Positions 27,251 through 35,888 of a stretch of 64,000 nt of DNA are shown here, in pieces. The position numbers were made by a program, and so were the translations under genes. Positions within the stretch are counted from its first letter, which is position 1. Each line of letters starts with the position of its first letter. The notes under the pieces are model-generated. The model searched no databases and had not been told where the DNA came from. It saw only the letters and a program-made list of their open reading frames with translations. The DNA is from Entoloma clypeatum (lineage: Eukaryota > Basidiomycota > Agaricomycetes > Agaricales > Entolomataceae): assembly GCA_963565915.1 (NCBI GenBank), contig OY751486.1:4464001-4528000 (forward strand), read 5' to 3'.

Positions 27251-30200
27251 ATGTCTACCTCTCGTTCTGCCCTCGACACGATCACTGCCTTTGACGGCAT
27301 CGACTACTGGAGCTGGGCCGAGAAAATGAAGTCTTACCTCCTCCATCAAGGAGTCTGGCGCCTTGTTTCTGGCGACATCCCCCGCCCTGTCATCGCCGAC
27401 TTCACCACCACAGTCTCCACCCCTGGGGCCACTGCTACTGCTCCTCCTGTGCTGGCCACCACGGTCGACCAGCCCGGCTTCCGCAAGGAAGAAAAAGCCT
27501 GGATCAGGGACGATGACATAGCTCTTGGGGCGATACGCCTTAAGGTCTCCGAGGCGATCAGACGCCACATCAAGGACGCCACTTCCTCGAAAGACGCCTG
27601 GAAGTCGTTAAAGGATGCCTACTCCAAGGTATCCCCGGCCGTCATCTTCGGCGACTTCAAGGCCGCCGCCACCTACAAGCTCTCTGGACGCGACCCCGTC
27701 CCTGAAATCGAGCGCCTGGGGTCTCTCTTCGCTCGGCTCGCCGATTCGAACTTTGACGTCCCCGATCTGATGCAGGCAATGATCCTGGCAAATGCAATTC
27801 CCGACGCCTGGTCGTCACTCTCCACCGCCCTCTTCCAGGTCTATGACGCCGACGATTTCACCTACAAGGCCGTCGCCGAAAGCATCATATCAGAGTACCG
27901 GCGCAAGTATTCGATTGGGTCCACTCGTACGTCCAACGAGCAGGCCCGGAAAATCTCCGGGACAAAGCGCAAGGGGCAGGACCCCAAATGGGAAAAGCAG
28001 CAAAAGCCGAGTACCTCGCAGAACGACGCTGACGAGCAGCCTAACTCGACTGACCATAGTACCGCTTCTGAAAAGAAGAAGGGAAAAGGACGCTGGCGCA
28101 ATCAGAAGAAGAACGCCAACACTGCGGACAACGCATCCGACCACGCGGAAGAAACGGTTGAGTTCGTTGCTCCCGCCATCCACTTCCCTCCTCTTCCGAC
28201 ACCGTCCTTCACAACCGTCACTGGGCGCGGAAAAACTATGAGTACCGCCCAGCCAGACTCTCAAAAGATGCAGTCGCTCCTTCAGCGAATGAACCCCCCT
28301 CCGTCACAGTACACCGGGCTTCCTTCTGGAAAACCGTCCGTGTGGAAAAAGAACGACCATGTCCGCAAACTCGCACGCGGCATTGGTGCTCGCCCCTCAG
28401 GATCCAATCTTCGTATCCTAGATACCATCATTCCTGACATCGACGAAAGGCCGGCTAAACAGCGTCGCGTAGCCCCGTCGATAGAAGAATCTCTGAAAAT
28501 GATGGACATAGACCATCAAAGCGAGCGGATGGGGCCGGAACAATTCGAAGATGGGCTGATCGAACTTGACGGTTCGTCACATTCTTCTCTCAAACTTGAC
28601 CAAATGGGAAATGCTAATAAACACGCACAGACGTTTGAATTTATATTAGCCAGTACCAATGCAGATAGTATAGATCTCTTTAGCGATGATCTGTACAAAA
28701 AATATACCAAGCATTTTGCGTCCTGCACACACTGCAAAGAGAAAGAACGCGCTCAGTGGATCTTAGATTCCGGCGCTTCATTACACTTTACCCATGAGTT
28801 CAAAGACTTCGCATATTACAGGCCTCTCAAGGCTAAGCGATTTGTCCAAACAGCTGCAAAGGGAAAGAAACTGGAAATTCTCGGAGTTGGGGCCGTTCCA
28901 GTACGGCATACCCTAAATGGGGAAACTAAAACTCATCTCCTACGACCGGTATTTTATATTCCGGATATGGACACACGTCTACTGTCCCTAGGCGTCTTCC
29001 TTAACCATGGTTACAAAGTTGATGGAATGCGTGGAGAAATTAATATCTCTAAAGGGCTGAACAAAATACAGTTTTCGCCTCATTTCATCGGACAAACCAT
29101 TTATTGGTTAGACACTGAAATACGCTACGACCAAATCCACGCGATCTCTAGCGAAATCACTGTTGAAACCTGGCATAAACGCCTTGGCCACCCAAATGAC
29201 CAGGCGCTCAATAAGATTCCCACCAGTACCAAAGGAGTACCCAAAACGTTAGTACGTGAGAAATCACAGGAAAGCTGCACGGGGTGTCTAAAAGGGAAAA
29301 TGCCGAATCAATCTTACCCTAACTCGGTGACAAGGGCTGTCAAACCCTTTGATTTGATCCATTCGGACTTGAAACAGATATCCACGGCATCGTACCACAA
29401 GTACAAATATTTCCTTACCTTCTTGGATGATTTTTCTTCCCATGTCTGGGTCGTCTTGCTTAGGAAAAAGTCAGGTGCCATCACGGCGCTGAAACAATTC
29501 CTTGCGATGATCCAGAATCAATTCGCCGCCACCCCTAAAAAATGGCGGGTTGATGGAGGTGGAGAATTCAACGAATACAAGGATGTACTTGCCGATCATG
29601 GAATTCTGATCGACGTCACACTCCCATATCAGCATCAGCAGAATGGTAGAGCAGAACGTATCAATCGAACACTATGGGAAAAATCTCAGGCATTGCGCTT
29701 CGATGCGTGCTTACCGCCCATGTGGTGGGAATTCTGTTTGGAACACGCAGCATTTCTCTACAACAGAACCCCCATGCAGCGTCTTGAATGGAAAACCCCT
29801 CACTTCAGGGTAACCAATGAGATCCCCGACATGTCTAGCGTCAGAGTCTTCGGATGCCAAGCATATGTATACATCCCAAAAGAAAAACGCAGAAACTCCC
29901 TGGAGTCAAGATCTCGATTGATGATTTATCTCGGATCAAAACCAGGGGTCAAAGGATACCGCTTCATGGATCCTGAGACCAACACGATTTTCATGGGTGG
30001 GAAAGCTATCTTTGATGAAAGCAAGTACCCTAGATGCCACATCGACCCTTTGCCAGAAAACCATCCAGAAATGGAAAACCCAGAGCCGGCTGATGAGTTT
30101 GAGGATCTCATCCCTGGCAGCAACGACGACGAAAGTCACAACGAAACACCTCATGACCCACTTCCCATTGAACAGGATCAACCTGAATCAGACAACGATT

Positions 30201-31978
30201 TGCCTGCCAGTGAGCCTGATGACGAACCGCGAGTACCCACTCTGGAACCCGAGCAAGTACCAGATCGACCGATCAGGGAACGACGAGTTCGGAAGATGCC
30301 AGGAAGCATCTATGGGGAAGACACTCCAGCGTCTGATCTTGAAAAATTAGATCGAAGACGGAGACTGGGCGGTCAAACGGCATGGATGAATGACCTCCTG
30401 ATGGAGGCAATATCAGTCCAAGTTGGCATTGTCGACATGTCCCATAAAGACATATACCCTCTTCCAAATAAAGAAGACTGGTATGCGGCTGAACGTAAAG
30501 AGCTAGACATGCTCAAACGCCGCGGGGTGATCACGGAGCTAGTACCCCTGCCTGCAGGGAGGAAAGCTCTAAGGAATAAATGGGTTTACAACGAAAAGTC
30601 CGACGGGCGTCTGAAAGCGCGCCTCGTCGCAAAAGGCTTCTCACAGGTAGAAGGGATCGACTTTGATCAGATCTTCTCACCAGTCGTAAGATATGAAACC
30701 GTCCGGCTAATACTGGCATTGACAGCCCTTGAAGGGTGGTTCATGACACTGTTGGACGTCTCATCAGCCTTCCTCTATGGAACGCTCCGTGAAGTCATCT
30801 ATATGCGACAGCCTGAGGGCTACATAGTAAAAGGGAAAGAACACCTCGTGTACCAACTATTCAAAGCTCTATATGGACTTAAGCAGGCCGCATTAGCCTG
30901 GTGGAGGGAACTTGATTCCTCCATGAAAAAGCTCGGCTTTGTCCGGCTTCACTCCGATGCGGGAGTATTCATTCACAAAAGTACCAACGGGGAAATTGTA
31001 ATTGCCGTCATCTATGTCGACGACTCTGCTTTTCTCGGCACAAACCGGGAATATACGCTAGAAAAGAAAAAGGCCTTCATGACAACATGGGAATGTAGGG
31101 ACCTAGGTCACCTAGTGCCCGATGGGGAACCAAAGGAATTTCTCTCAATCCAAATAAGGCAACGTGGGAAGAGGATCTTCATTGATCAAGTACCTTACCT
31201 TGAGAAAATTCTGGCACGCATGGGGATGAGCGAATCTAATGCCACCCATACCCCACTCCCTACGGGCTACAAACCCATGGCGTCCGAAGATGAACCCAAT
31301 GCGGAACTCCGATCTAAGTACCAATCCGTCATCGGATCACTCCTATATCTGATGATTGGAACGAGGCCTGACATCTGCTTCGCTGTAATCAAAATGTCCC
31401 AATTTTCCGCAAATCCCACCAGACGCCATTTAGAGGTGGCTAGGGATATTTGCAGATATTTGAAGGCAACGAAAAATTACGCGATCATGTATGATGGGGA
31501 CTCAGGGAAAGGGATCTATGCATTCACAGACTCCGACTGGGCGTCAGATGAAAACACAAGGAGGTCTACCACCGGCTTCTTCATATCACTGGCGTCTGGA
31601 GCGATAACATGGGTATCATCGGCGCAAAAGACCATCGCCCTCTCTTCTACAGAAGCAGAGTATATGGCGCTATCAGATTGCAGTCGCGCAGCAACATGGC
31701 TGAGAAGCATGCTTGCCGAACTTGGAATGCAGATCGGATCAGTACCGATCTACGGAGACAACAACGGTTCCGTCTTTATCGCATCCAACCCTGTAACTGA
31801 GAAACGATCCAAGCACATTGACGTGCGATTCCACTTCGTCAGAGAAAAAGTCTCCGAAGGAATTATTACGGTCGAATTCATCGAAGGAGTGAATAACCCT
31901 GCAGACCTTTTGACCAAGAATCTGGGGAAAATCCTCTTTTCCAAGTTTATCCCGTACTTCGGACTGATAAAGAACTAG
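27251..31978 (+). CDS. gag-pol: Gag-pol polyprotein of copia F
   Basis: 1575 aa, single frame, ATG at 27251. Order: copia gag (residues 1-220; DYWSWAEKMKSYLLHQGVWR), a basic Gly/Lys-rich tail (KKKGKGRWRNQKK) in place of a CCHC knuckle, protease with WILDSGASLHFT near 503, pre-integrase HLGHP-type domain near 640 with CTGCLKGKMP, and integrase core (IHSDLKQI Asp, WRVDGGGEF Asp, QQNGRAERINR Glu). RT follows (KARLVAKGFSQVEGIDF near 1115; VIYVDDSAF near 1257) and RNase H (FTDSDWASD, LSSTEAEYMAL, DNNGSVFIA), ending at residue 1575. No stop or frameshift was seen, so the copy may be active. Gag and pol are in one frame, so the Gag:Pol ratio must be set otherwise, for instance by splicing or protein turnover. 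Confidence 0.95.
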   Translation: MSTSRSALDTITAFDGIDYWSWAEKMKSYLLHQGVWRLVSGDIPRPVIADFTTTVSTPGATATAPPVLATTVDQPGFRKEEKAWIRDDDIALGAIRLKVSEAIRRHIKDATSSKDAWKSLKDAYSKVSPAVIFGDFKAAATYKLSGRDPVPEIERLGSLFARLADSNFDVPDLMQAMILANAIPDAWSSLSTALFQVYDADDFTYKAVAESIISEYRRKYSIGSTRTSNEQARKISGTKRKGQDPKWEKQQKPSTSQNDADEQPNSTDHSTASEKKKGKGRWRNQKKNANTADNASDHAEETVEFVAPAIHFPPLPTPSFTTVTGRGKTMSTAQPDSQKMQSLLQRMNPPPSQYTGLPSGKPSVWKKNDHVRKLARGIGARPSGSNLRILDTIIPDIDERPAKQRRVAPSIEESLKMMDIDHQSERMGPEQFEDGLIELDGSSHSSLKLDQMGNANKHAQTFEFILASTNADSIDLFSDDLYKKYTKHFASCTHCKEKERAQWILDSGASLHFTHEFKDFAYYRPLKAKRFVQTAAKGKKLEILGVGAVPVRHTLNGETKTHLLRPVFYIPDMDTRLLSLGVFLNHGYKVDGMRGEINISKGLNKIQFSPHFIGQTIYWLDTEIRYDQIHAISSEITVETWHKRLGHPNDQALNKIPTSTKGVPKTLVREKSQESCTGCLKGKMPNQSYPNSVTRAVKPFDLIHSDLKQISTASYHKYKYFLTFLDDFSSHVWVVLLRKKSGAITALKQFLAMIQNQFAATPKKWRVDGGGEFNEYKDVLADHGILIDVTLPYQHQQNGRAERINRTLWEKSQALRFDACLPPMWWEFCLEHAAFLYNRTPMQRLEWKTPHFRVTNEIPDMSSVRVFGCQAYVYIPKEKRRNSLESRSRLMIYLGSKPGVKGYRFMDPETNTIFMGGKAIFDESKYPRCHIDPLPENHPEMENPEPADEFEDLIPGSNDDESHNETPHDPLPIEQDQPESDNDLPASEPDDEPRVPTLEPEQVPDRPIRERRVRKMPGSIYGEDTPASDLEKLDRRRRLGGQTAWMNDLLMEAISVQVGIVDMSHKDIYPLPNKEDWYAAERKELDMLKRRGVITELVPLPAGRKALRNKWVYNEKSDGRLKARLVAKGFSQVEGIDFDQIFSPVVRYETVRLILALTALEGWFMTLLDVSSAFLYGTLREVIYMRQPEGYIVKGKEHLVYQLFKALYGLKQAALAWWRELDSSMKKLGFVRLHSDAGVFIHKSTNGEIVIAVIYVDDSAFLGTNREYTLEKKKAFMTTWECRDLGHLVPDGEPKEFLSIQIRQRGKRIFIDQVPYLEKILARMGMSESNATHTPLPTGYKPMASEDEPNAELRSKYQSVIGSLLYLMIGTRPDICFAVIKMSQFSANPTRRHLEVARDICRYLKATKNYAIMYDGDSGKGIYAFTDSDWASDENTRRSTTGFFISLASGAITWVSSAQKTIALSSTEAEYMALSDCSRAATWLRSMLAELGMQIGSVPIYGDNNGSVFIASNPVTEKRSKHIDVRFHFVREKVSEGIITVEFIEGVNNPADLLTKNLGKILFSKFIPYFGLIKN

Positions 31979-32054
31979 GCGAAACAAAAGTACCTATATA
32001 TATATGTGGGAAAAAGTAAGATGTATTTAGAAGTATGTACTAAATATGGGGGGG

Positions 32055-32364
32055 TGTTGAAACTTTTCCCATCACGTAGATTAGATTAGATTAGATTACA
32101 TCACGTGACCTTTACATATCTTCATTACATACTTGTTTGGTTGGTACAAACAGTAGTATGGTATATAAGACCAGGAAACTGTCAATATCAACAAGTTGTC
32201 TCTTGACTCTTAACCGCCTCCATCGCTCTTACCAGCCTCAACCGCTCTCACCAGCCTCACCCTCTCCAACCTATGTAAGTGGTCAGAACGGTATCGTAGA
32301 GTACTTCCACTGTAGCCGGTTGCTTCAGTACACTTGCGGCTAGCGCCCAGGTGGAACTTCAACA
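32055..32364 (+). repeat. 3' LTR of copia F
   Basis: 310 bp. It differs from the 5' LTR at a CG/TG site in the TATA region and at one C/T site (ctgcagcc versus ctgtagcc). Confidence 0.95.
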
Positions 32365-33495
32365 ATAAGCATTCTTAAATTCAAGGGTGATAACTCGACC
32401 ATCATATACGACCCTTTTTGCGACGTTCCCGACACCGACTATTTTGAACTCGCCATCCTTTGTTGTGGTCTTCCCGTTGCTCTTGTAGGCCTCATAGGTG
32501 ATGAAATCGGTGACTTTCGTGAAGCAATGCTCGCTGGCGGCAGAGTCTGCATAGGTGACGACATGGGATTGGGTTTCATGCCCCTGGGCTTGGACCGCGA
32601 AGGCATAGAACTCCCTGTTTCCACTATGAGCAACTGGGGAATGTGTGGGCACAATTTTGATGTTGACAGATGGTTTGGTTGTGTTTGCAGTAATCCCCTT
32701 TCCCTTCTTCTTCCACCAATCCGGGTACTGACCCTCCATTCTGCCTCCAGGTTTGAAGCACCTCTCGATGGTGTGCCCGACACGGCAACATACGGGGTTT
32801 GAGCAGGCGGTGTCAGAGCGGGGGCTCTGCGAGGTGGCAAGTGCCTGGACTGCCTGCACGGCGGCGGGTTTACGGTCGCATGCGAGTAGGGTGTCGTGCT
32901 GATGGAGCTTAGCAATAACGGCCACTGAGGTTGTGTGGTTGTCAAGGGTGCTTAGGAAAACATTCCATTCCCTGGGCATCAATGCTATGACTATAAGTCT
33001 GAACTCGGCGTCGGTGATGCTCTTGCCTTGGGCAGTGGTCTTTGCCCAGGCCTCCCTCATCATCGTGATGTGAGCACCAAGGTCAGCGCCATCAATGTGG
33101 CGTAGTGCGCGGAGGTGGTTTTTGGCTGTGATCTGGCCCATACCAGACGTGAGGTTGTGGACTTCAGTCAGTGATTTCCATGCCTCTGCAGCGGTTCTGT
33201 CGGTCTTGACTCCCTGTCCGATTGTATTTTTGATGTTCAGGGTGATCATACCGCGTGTGTAGGCATTTCGTTGGTCCCACTCTTCCGGCATAGGGTTGGA
33301 CACTCCCCAGAAGTTTGTTGGCTTGAGTTTGGTGGGGTCACTTGGGCTAGCAGGTTTGGGGATTTTTCCGAGGAGGTAACCGTCCACGCTTTTGGCCATG
33401 GCGGCATTCATGATTGTTTCTTTGAACTGTGTCCAGTTGGAGCCATCAAACTTCTCTTCTGGCGGGAGCAGGAACAGTTGGAGTTGGGACATCAT
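32365..33495 (-). pseudogene. Gag and protease start of copia G
   Basis: About 377 codons open from MMSQLQLFLLPPEEKFDGSN. The front is a copia-type gag (WTQFKETIMNAAMAKSVDGY), followed by a CCHC-type knuckle (CCRVGHTIERC), a basic linker (WWKKKGKGI) and the protease motif TYADSAASEHCF. The frame runs into the LTR of F at 32364, so the normal continuation lies on the far side of F at 26574. This part is itself undamaged. Confidence 0.85.
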
Positions 33496-33584
33496 CGGGG
33501 TTTGGTCAGGATCGGGGTCGGTGCAGAGTTTGGCGGGGGGTTCGAGTTCTTGGGTTTCGGTCTGGATTTAGTAGTAGCAGGGGT

Positions 33585-33598
33585 CAGGGCCCATAACC
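33585..33598 (-). promoter_or_regulatory. Initiator tRNA-Met (half-tRNA) primer site of copia G
   Basis: Minus strand GGTTATGGGCCCTG lies directly after the LTR. Its complement matches the anticodon arm of initiator tRNA-Met (CAU followed by AACC), as known for Drosophila copia and yeast Ty5, which use a tRNA cleaved in the anticodon loop. Confidence 0.7.
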
Positions 33599-33972
33599 TG
33601 TAATCAGACAAAGTCTCAGATGTTGAACGAGACAACTAAGTATATTGGTATGTACCTGTAATCAGACAAAGTCTACAGTACATAAGTAGAGTGTAATGAG
33701 AATAAGATAAAATAGGCTTACCTCAGATGTCGAACGAGACAACTGAGGTATACGAAAATAAGGTTTACACTACTTGTACCTAGATCAATAACTGTACAGT
33801 AGCAGTGAAACTCCAAGGTACATATCAGTAGGTAGGTAGGTTGTCAAGTAAGGTAGTTGAAATAGGAAGAAATGTAACATATGATTGTGTCCGTGAATAG
33901 GAATATGTAGGTCGGACTTTCGGTGCGACTGATGCGTTGTTTGATGGGTCGTCGGAAGAGCCGACTCCAACA
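33599..33972 (-). repeat. 5' LTR of copia G
   Basis: On the minus strand TGTTGGAGTCGG (33972) to ...GATTACA (33599), directly followed by the primer site. The end of the LTR contains an internal duplication: TGTAATCAGACAAAGTCT at 33599 recurs at about 33658, and GATGTYGAACGAGACAACT occurs twice. No second LTR copy is in the window, so the outer edge rests on the TG...CA rule. Confidence 0.65.
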
Positions 33973-34156
33973 GAAACATGTACTCATGATCTGACCTTAT
34001 CCCTAGTACCACTTGAGCTGCATGGATATGGAGTACCCCTTATCGAACTGGACCTGTGACGCTTGTGAATCGAGCAATTGAGGAAGTAAAAGGAGGAGGA
34101 CGTAGGTGTTGAGGTGTGGGTGCTGGTGGGCACTGGTTGGTCATTGTTGGTCCATG

Positions 34157-34738
34157 TGTCACGTAGCGTGTTTCTCAACGTCAGAAAACGTCGGACGAGT
34201 TGGAGCGGAGTAGCGGAAGAGCGGAATGCGGTAAGTGCGACGTTGGCAGAAAGGACCTGGCTTCAACTTGTGTGTTGCGCCCCACTCTTTGATGTGGTCC
34301 TCGATTTCGGATTGGCGGATGTCGGATGAGCGGATGAGCGGATGTCGGATGAGCGGATGAGCGGATGAGCGGATGAGCGGATGAGCGGAGGTGACGGAGA
34401 GAATGCTCAAAGGCAAGTAGAGACGGATGCGAATGAGGTGTAACGTATGATATTTGAACTGAGGTTCTACGACAGGTTTGTACACTATTTATAGTAGACT
34501 AGAATGATCAGCATTACTATAAGTGATGTGCAGATATCGGAGTTGACCATCGGAACATTCGGAGTACGGAGAGTAACAAATGAAAAGTGAACAACATATG
34601 TCTACTTGTAAGTATGGTTGAGATGTTACGTAGTAGAAGTATATTCAATATAAATAGAATGTTGTTGGAGCGGATGTCGGAGCGGATGAAATGTCGGAGT
34701 TGTCGGATAAGTCGGATGTGAATTGTATGGTTATGACA
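34157..34738 (-). repeat. 3' LTR of element D (582 bp)
   Basis: Minus-strand TGTCATAACC...CTACGTGACA. It contains the GGATGAGC microsatellite (34316-34390), expanded compared with the other LTR. It carries TATA boxes on both strands: minus CTATAAATAG (34494-34485) for the element, and plus TATAAATA (34649-34656) facing the antisense gene. Confidence 0.95.
34316..34391. repeat. 8-bp microsatellite GGATGAGC in the D LTR
   Basis: Left LTR: GGATGTC, two GGATGAGC, GGATGTC, five GGATGAGC. Right LTR (about 41391-41425): GGATGTC and three GGATGAGC. The four extra 8-bp units plus one 7-bp unit account exactly for the 39-bp length difference of the LTRs. Confidence 0.9.
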
Positions 34739-34869
34739 GTATTTCCCTCTTAGGGCCGAACCCTGAGGCCCAGATGAGGTAATCCATGTGACCGTTGGTT
34801 GAAAAGCTTTGTGTGTGATCTTTCTCTCTTGTCACCCAACCACAACATCTATCCCGACGCCTATCCGTT

Positions 34870-35855
34870 ATGTCCACTGAAAACTCACCCCTCGCCGCTC
34901 TTCGTGCTGAAAGGGAGCGCCAGAAGAAGGTCACCGAAGAGTTGGAGAGGAAGCTGCAGGAGGCAGAGGAGCGCGCGGAGGCGAAGAGGGCGGCGAAAGA
35001 GCAGAGACGAGCAGAGAGGAAGGCAGAGAAGGCGAAGGCGAAGGAACCAGTCGCGGGTGCAGGTGCGGATGCGGAGGCGGATGCGGATGCGGCGAGTGCG
35101 GAGGTGAAGAAGGTCCGGCTGCAGGGGGTTTTCAAGAATATGCCTGCGAGTTACGAGCAGGGGAAGGAGGATTGCACCTCCTGCTTGAAAGCGGGGGACT
35201 TGTGTTTTTGGCCATCGGAGTGAGTTTTTCCTATTTCTTTATACGCTTCGTTATTAACTTGTTCTTTAGGAATGACAATGCTTTGTCGTGCTGGCGGTGC
35301 CAGCGTTTAAAACGAAGCTGCAGAACGGGAGCGGAAGCGGAGTCGGAGGTGAAGCGGAGGATGACCAAGGCGGTGAGGGTCGGAAAGGCTAAGGTGGCAG
35401 GTGGTGCGACGAAGAACGCGAAGGCGGGATCGTCCAAGGGAGAGGGGACCGCGGAGGGATTGCGGATAGCCGCAGCGTCGGAGGAGCCGGAGTTCATGCC
35501 GGAGGGGTTTGGTCCGCCGGAGGTGGTGAGAGGGCTTAGGAGCATGATAAGGGAGATGCGGCTGATAAAGGCGGAGTTGAAGGAATTGCGGGAGATCAAG
35601 GAGCTTTTGACGGTTATCGCATGGAGGGAGGATTCGGAGGCTTCGGAGGAGGGATCCGACGAGGACGAGGATGCGGAGGAGTATGATAGGGTATTGGAGG
35701 AGTTGGGAAGGGAGGTAGAAGAAGAAGCAGAAAAAGAAGAAGAAATGAAGAAGCGGAAGCGGATGGAGGAAGCGGAAGAGGAATCCGGATCGGAGTGGAA
35801 CGAGGAGACGGAGGGGGTATCTAACAAAAAAACAGCGAAAGTAGTTTTTTGTTAG
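34870..35855 (+). CDS. Antisense Zn2Cys6-type coiled-coil protein in element D (2 exons)
   Basis: Exon 1 is 34870-35219, intron 35220-35269 (GTGAGT...TTTAG, 50 nt), exon 2 35270-35855, giving 311 aa. Residues 10-75 are a charged coiled coil (ERERQKKVTEELERKLQEAE). Cys102, 105, 112, 124, 127 and 134 follow CX2CX6CX11CX2CX6C, the spacing of fungal Zn2Cys6 DNA-binding clusters; the intron falls between the third and fourth Cys. The middle holds a helix (RSMIREMRLIKAELKELREI) and the end is Glu-rich with SNKK. It runs antisense to D, between the pol stop (35889) and the 3' LTR. Its promoter is probably the plus-strand TATA in the LTR at 34649. Element H carries a relative with the same intron position. 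A regulator of the element or of host genes is possible; DNA binding is inferred only from cysteine spacing. Confidence 0.72.
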
Positions 35856-35888
35856 TATAAAATTTTAATAGATTTTCTTTTCTTTTTG

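Larger units (their letters stand above)
26580..32364 (+). mobile_element. Copia element F, young and apparently intact
   Basis: 5785 bp with 310-bp LTRs and an ATAAG duplication (26575-26579 and 32365-32369). The LTRs differ at two positions seen by eye. It has one uninterrupted gag-pol frame, a primer site next to the 5' LTR, and a purine-rich tract (atatggggggg, 32043-32054) next to the 3' LTR. It is inserted in copia G in the opposite orientation. Confidence 0.95.
23849..33972 (-). mobile_element. Copia element G, decayed and truncated, host of copia F
   Basis: The minus-strand order is 5' LTR (33972 to 33599), initiator-tRNA primer site, gag (33495 to 32365), then after the F insertion the rest of pol down to 23849. 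The 3' end of RNase H and the 3' LTR are missing. Several frameshifts and stops are present. F inserted at the gag/protease boundary with an ATAAG duplication. Confidence 0.88.

Noticed and set aside
27242..28264. Antisense ORFs over copia F gag, including a 124-aa frame
   Set aside because: GC-rich coding DNA without stops on the other strand; no splice sites, no domains.
34316..34391. CRISPR-like array
   Set aside because: 8-bp units without spacers; a simple microsatellite inside an LTR.
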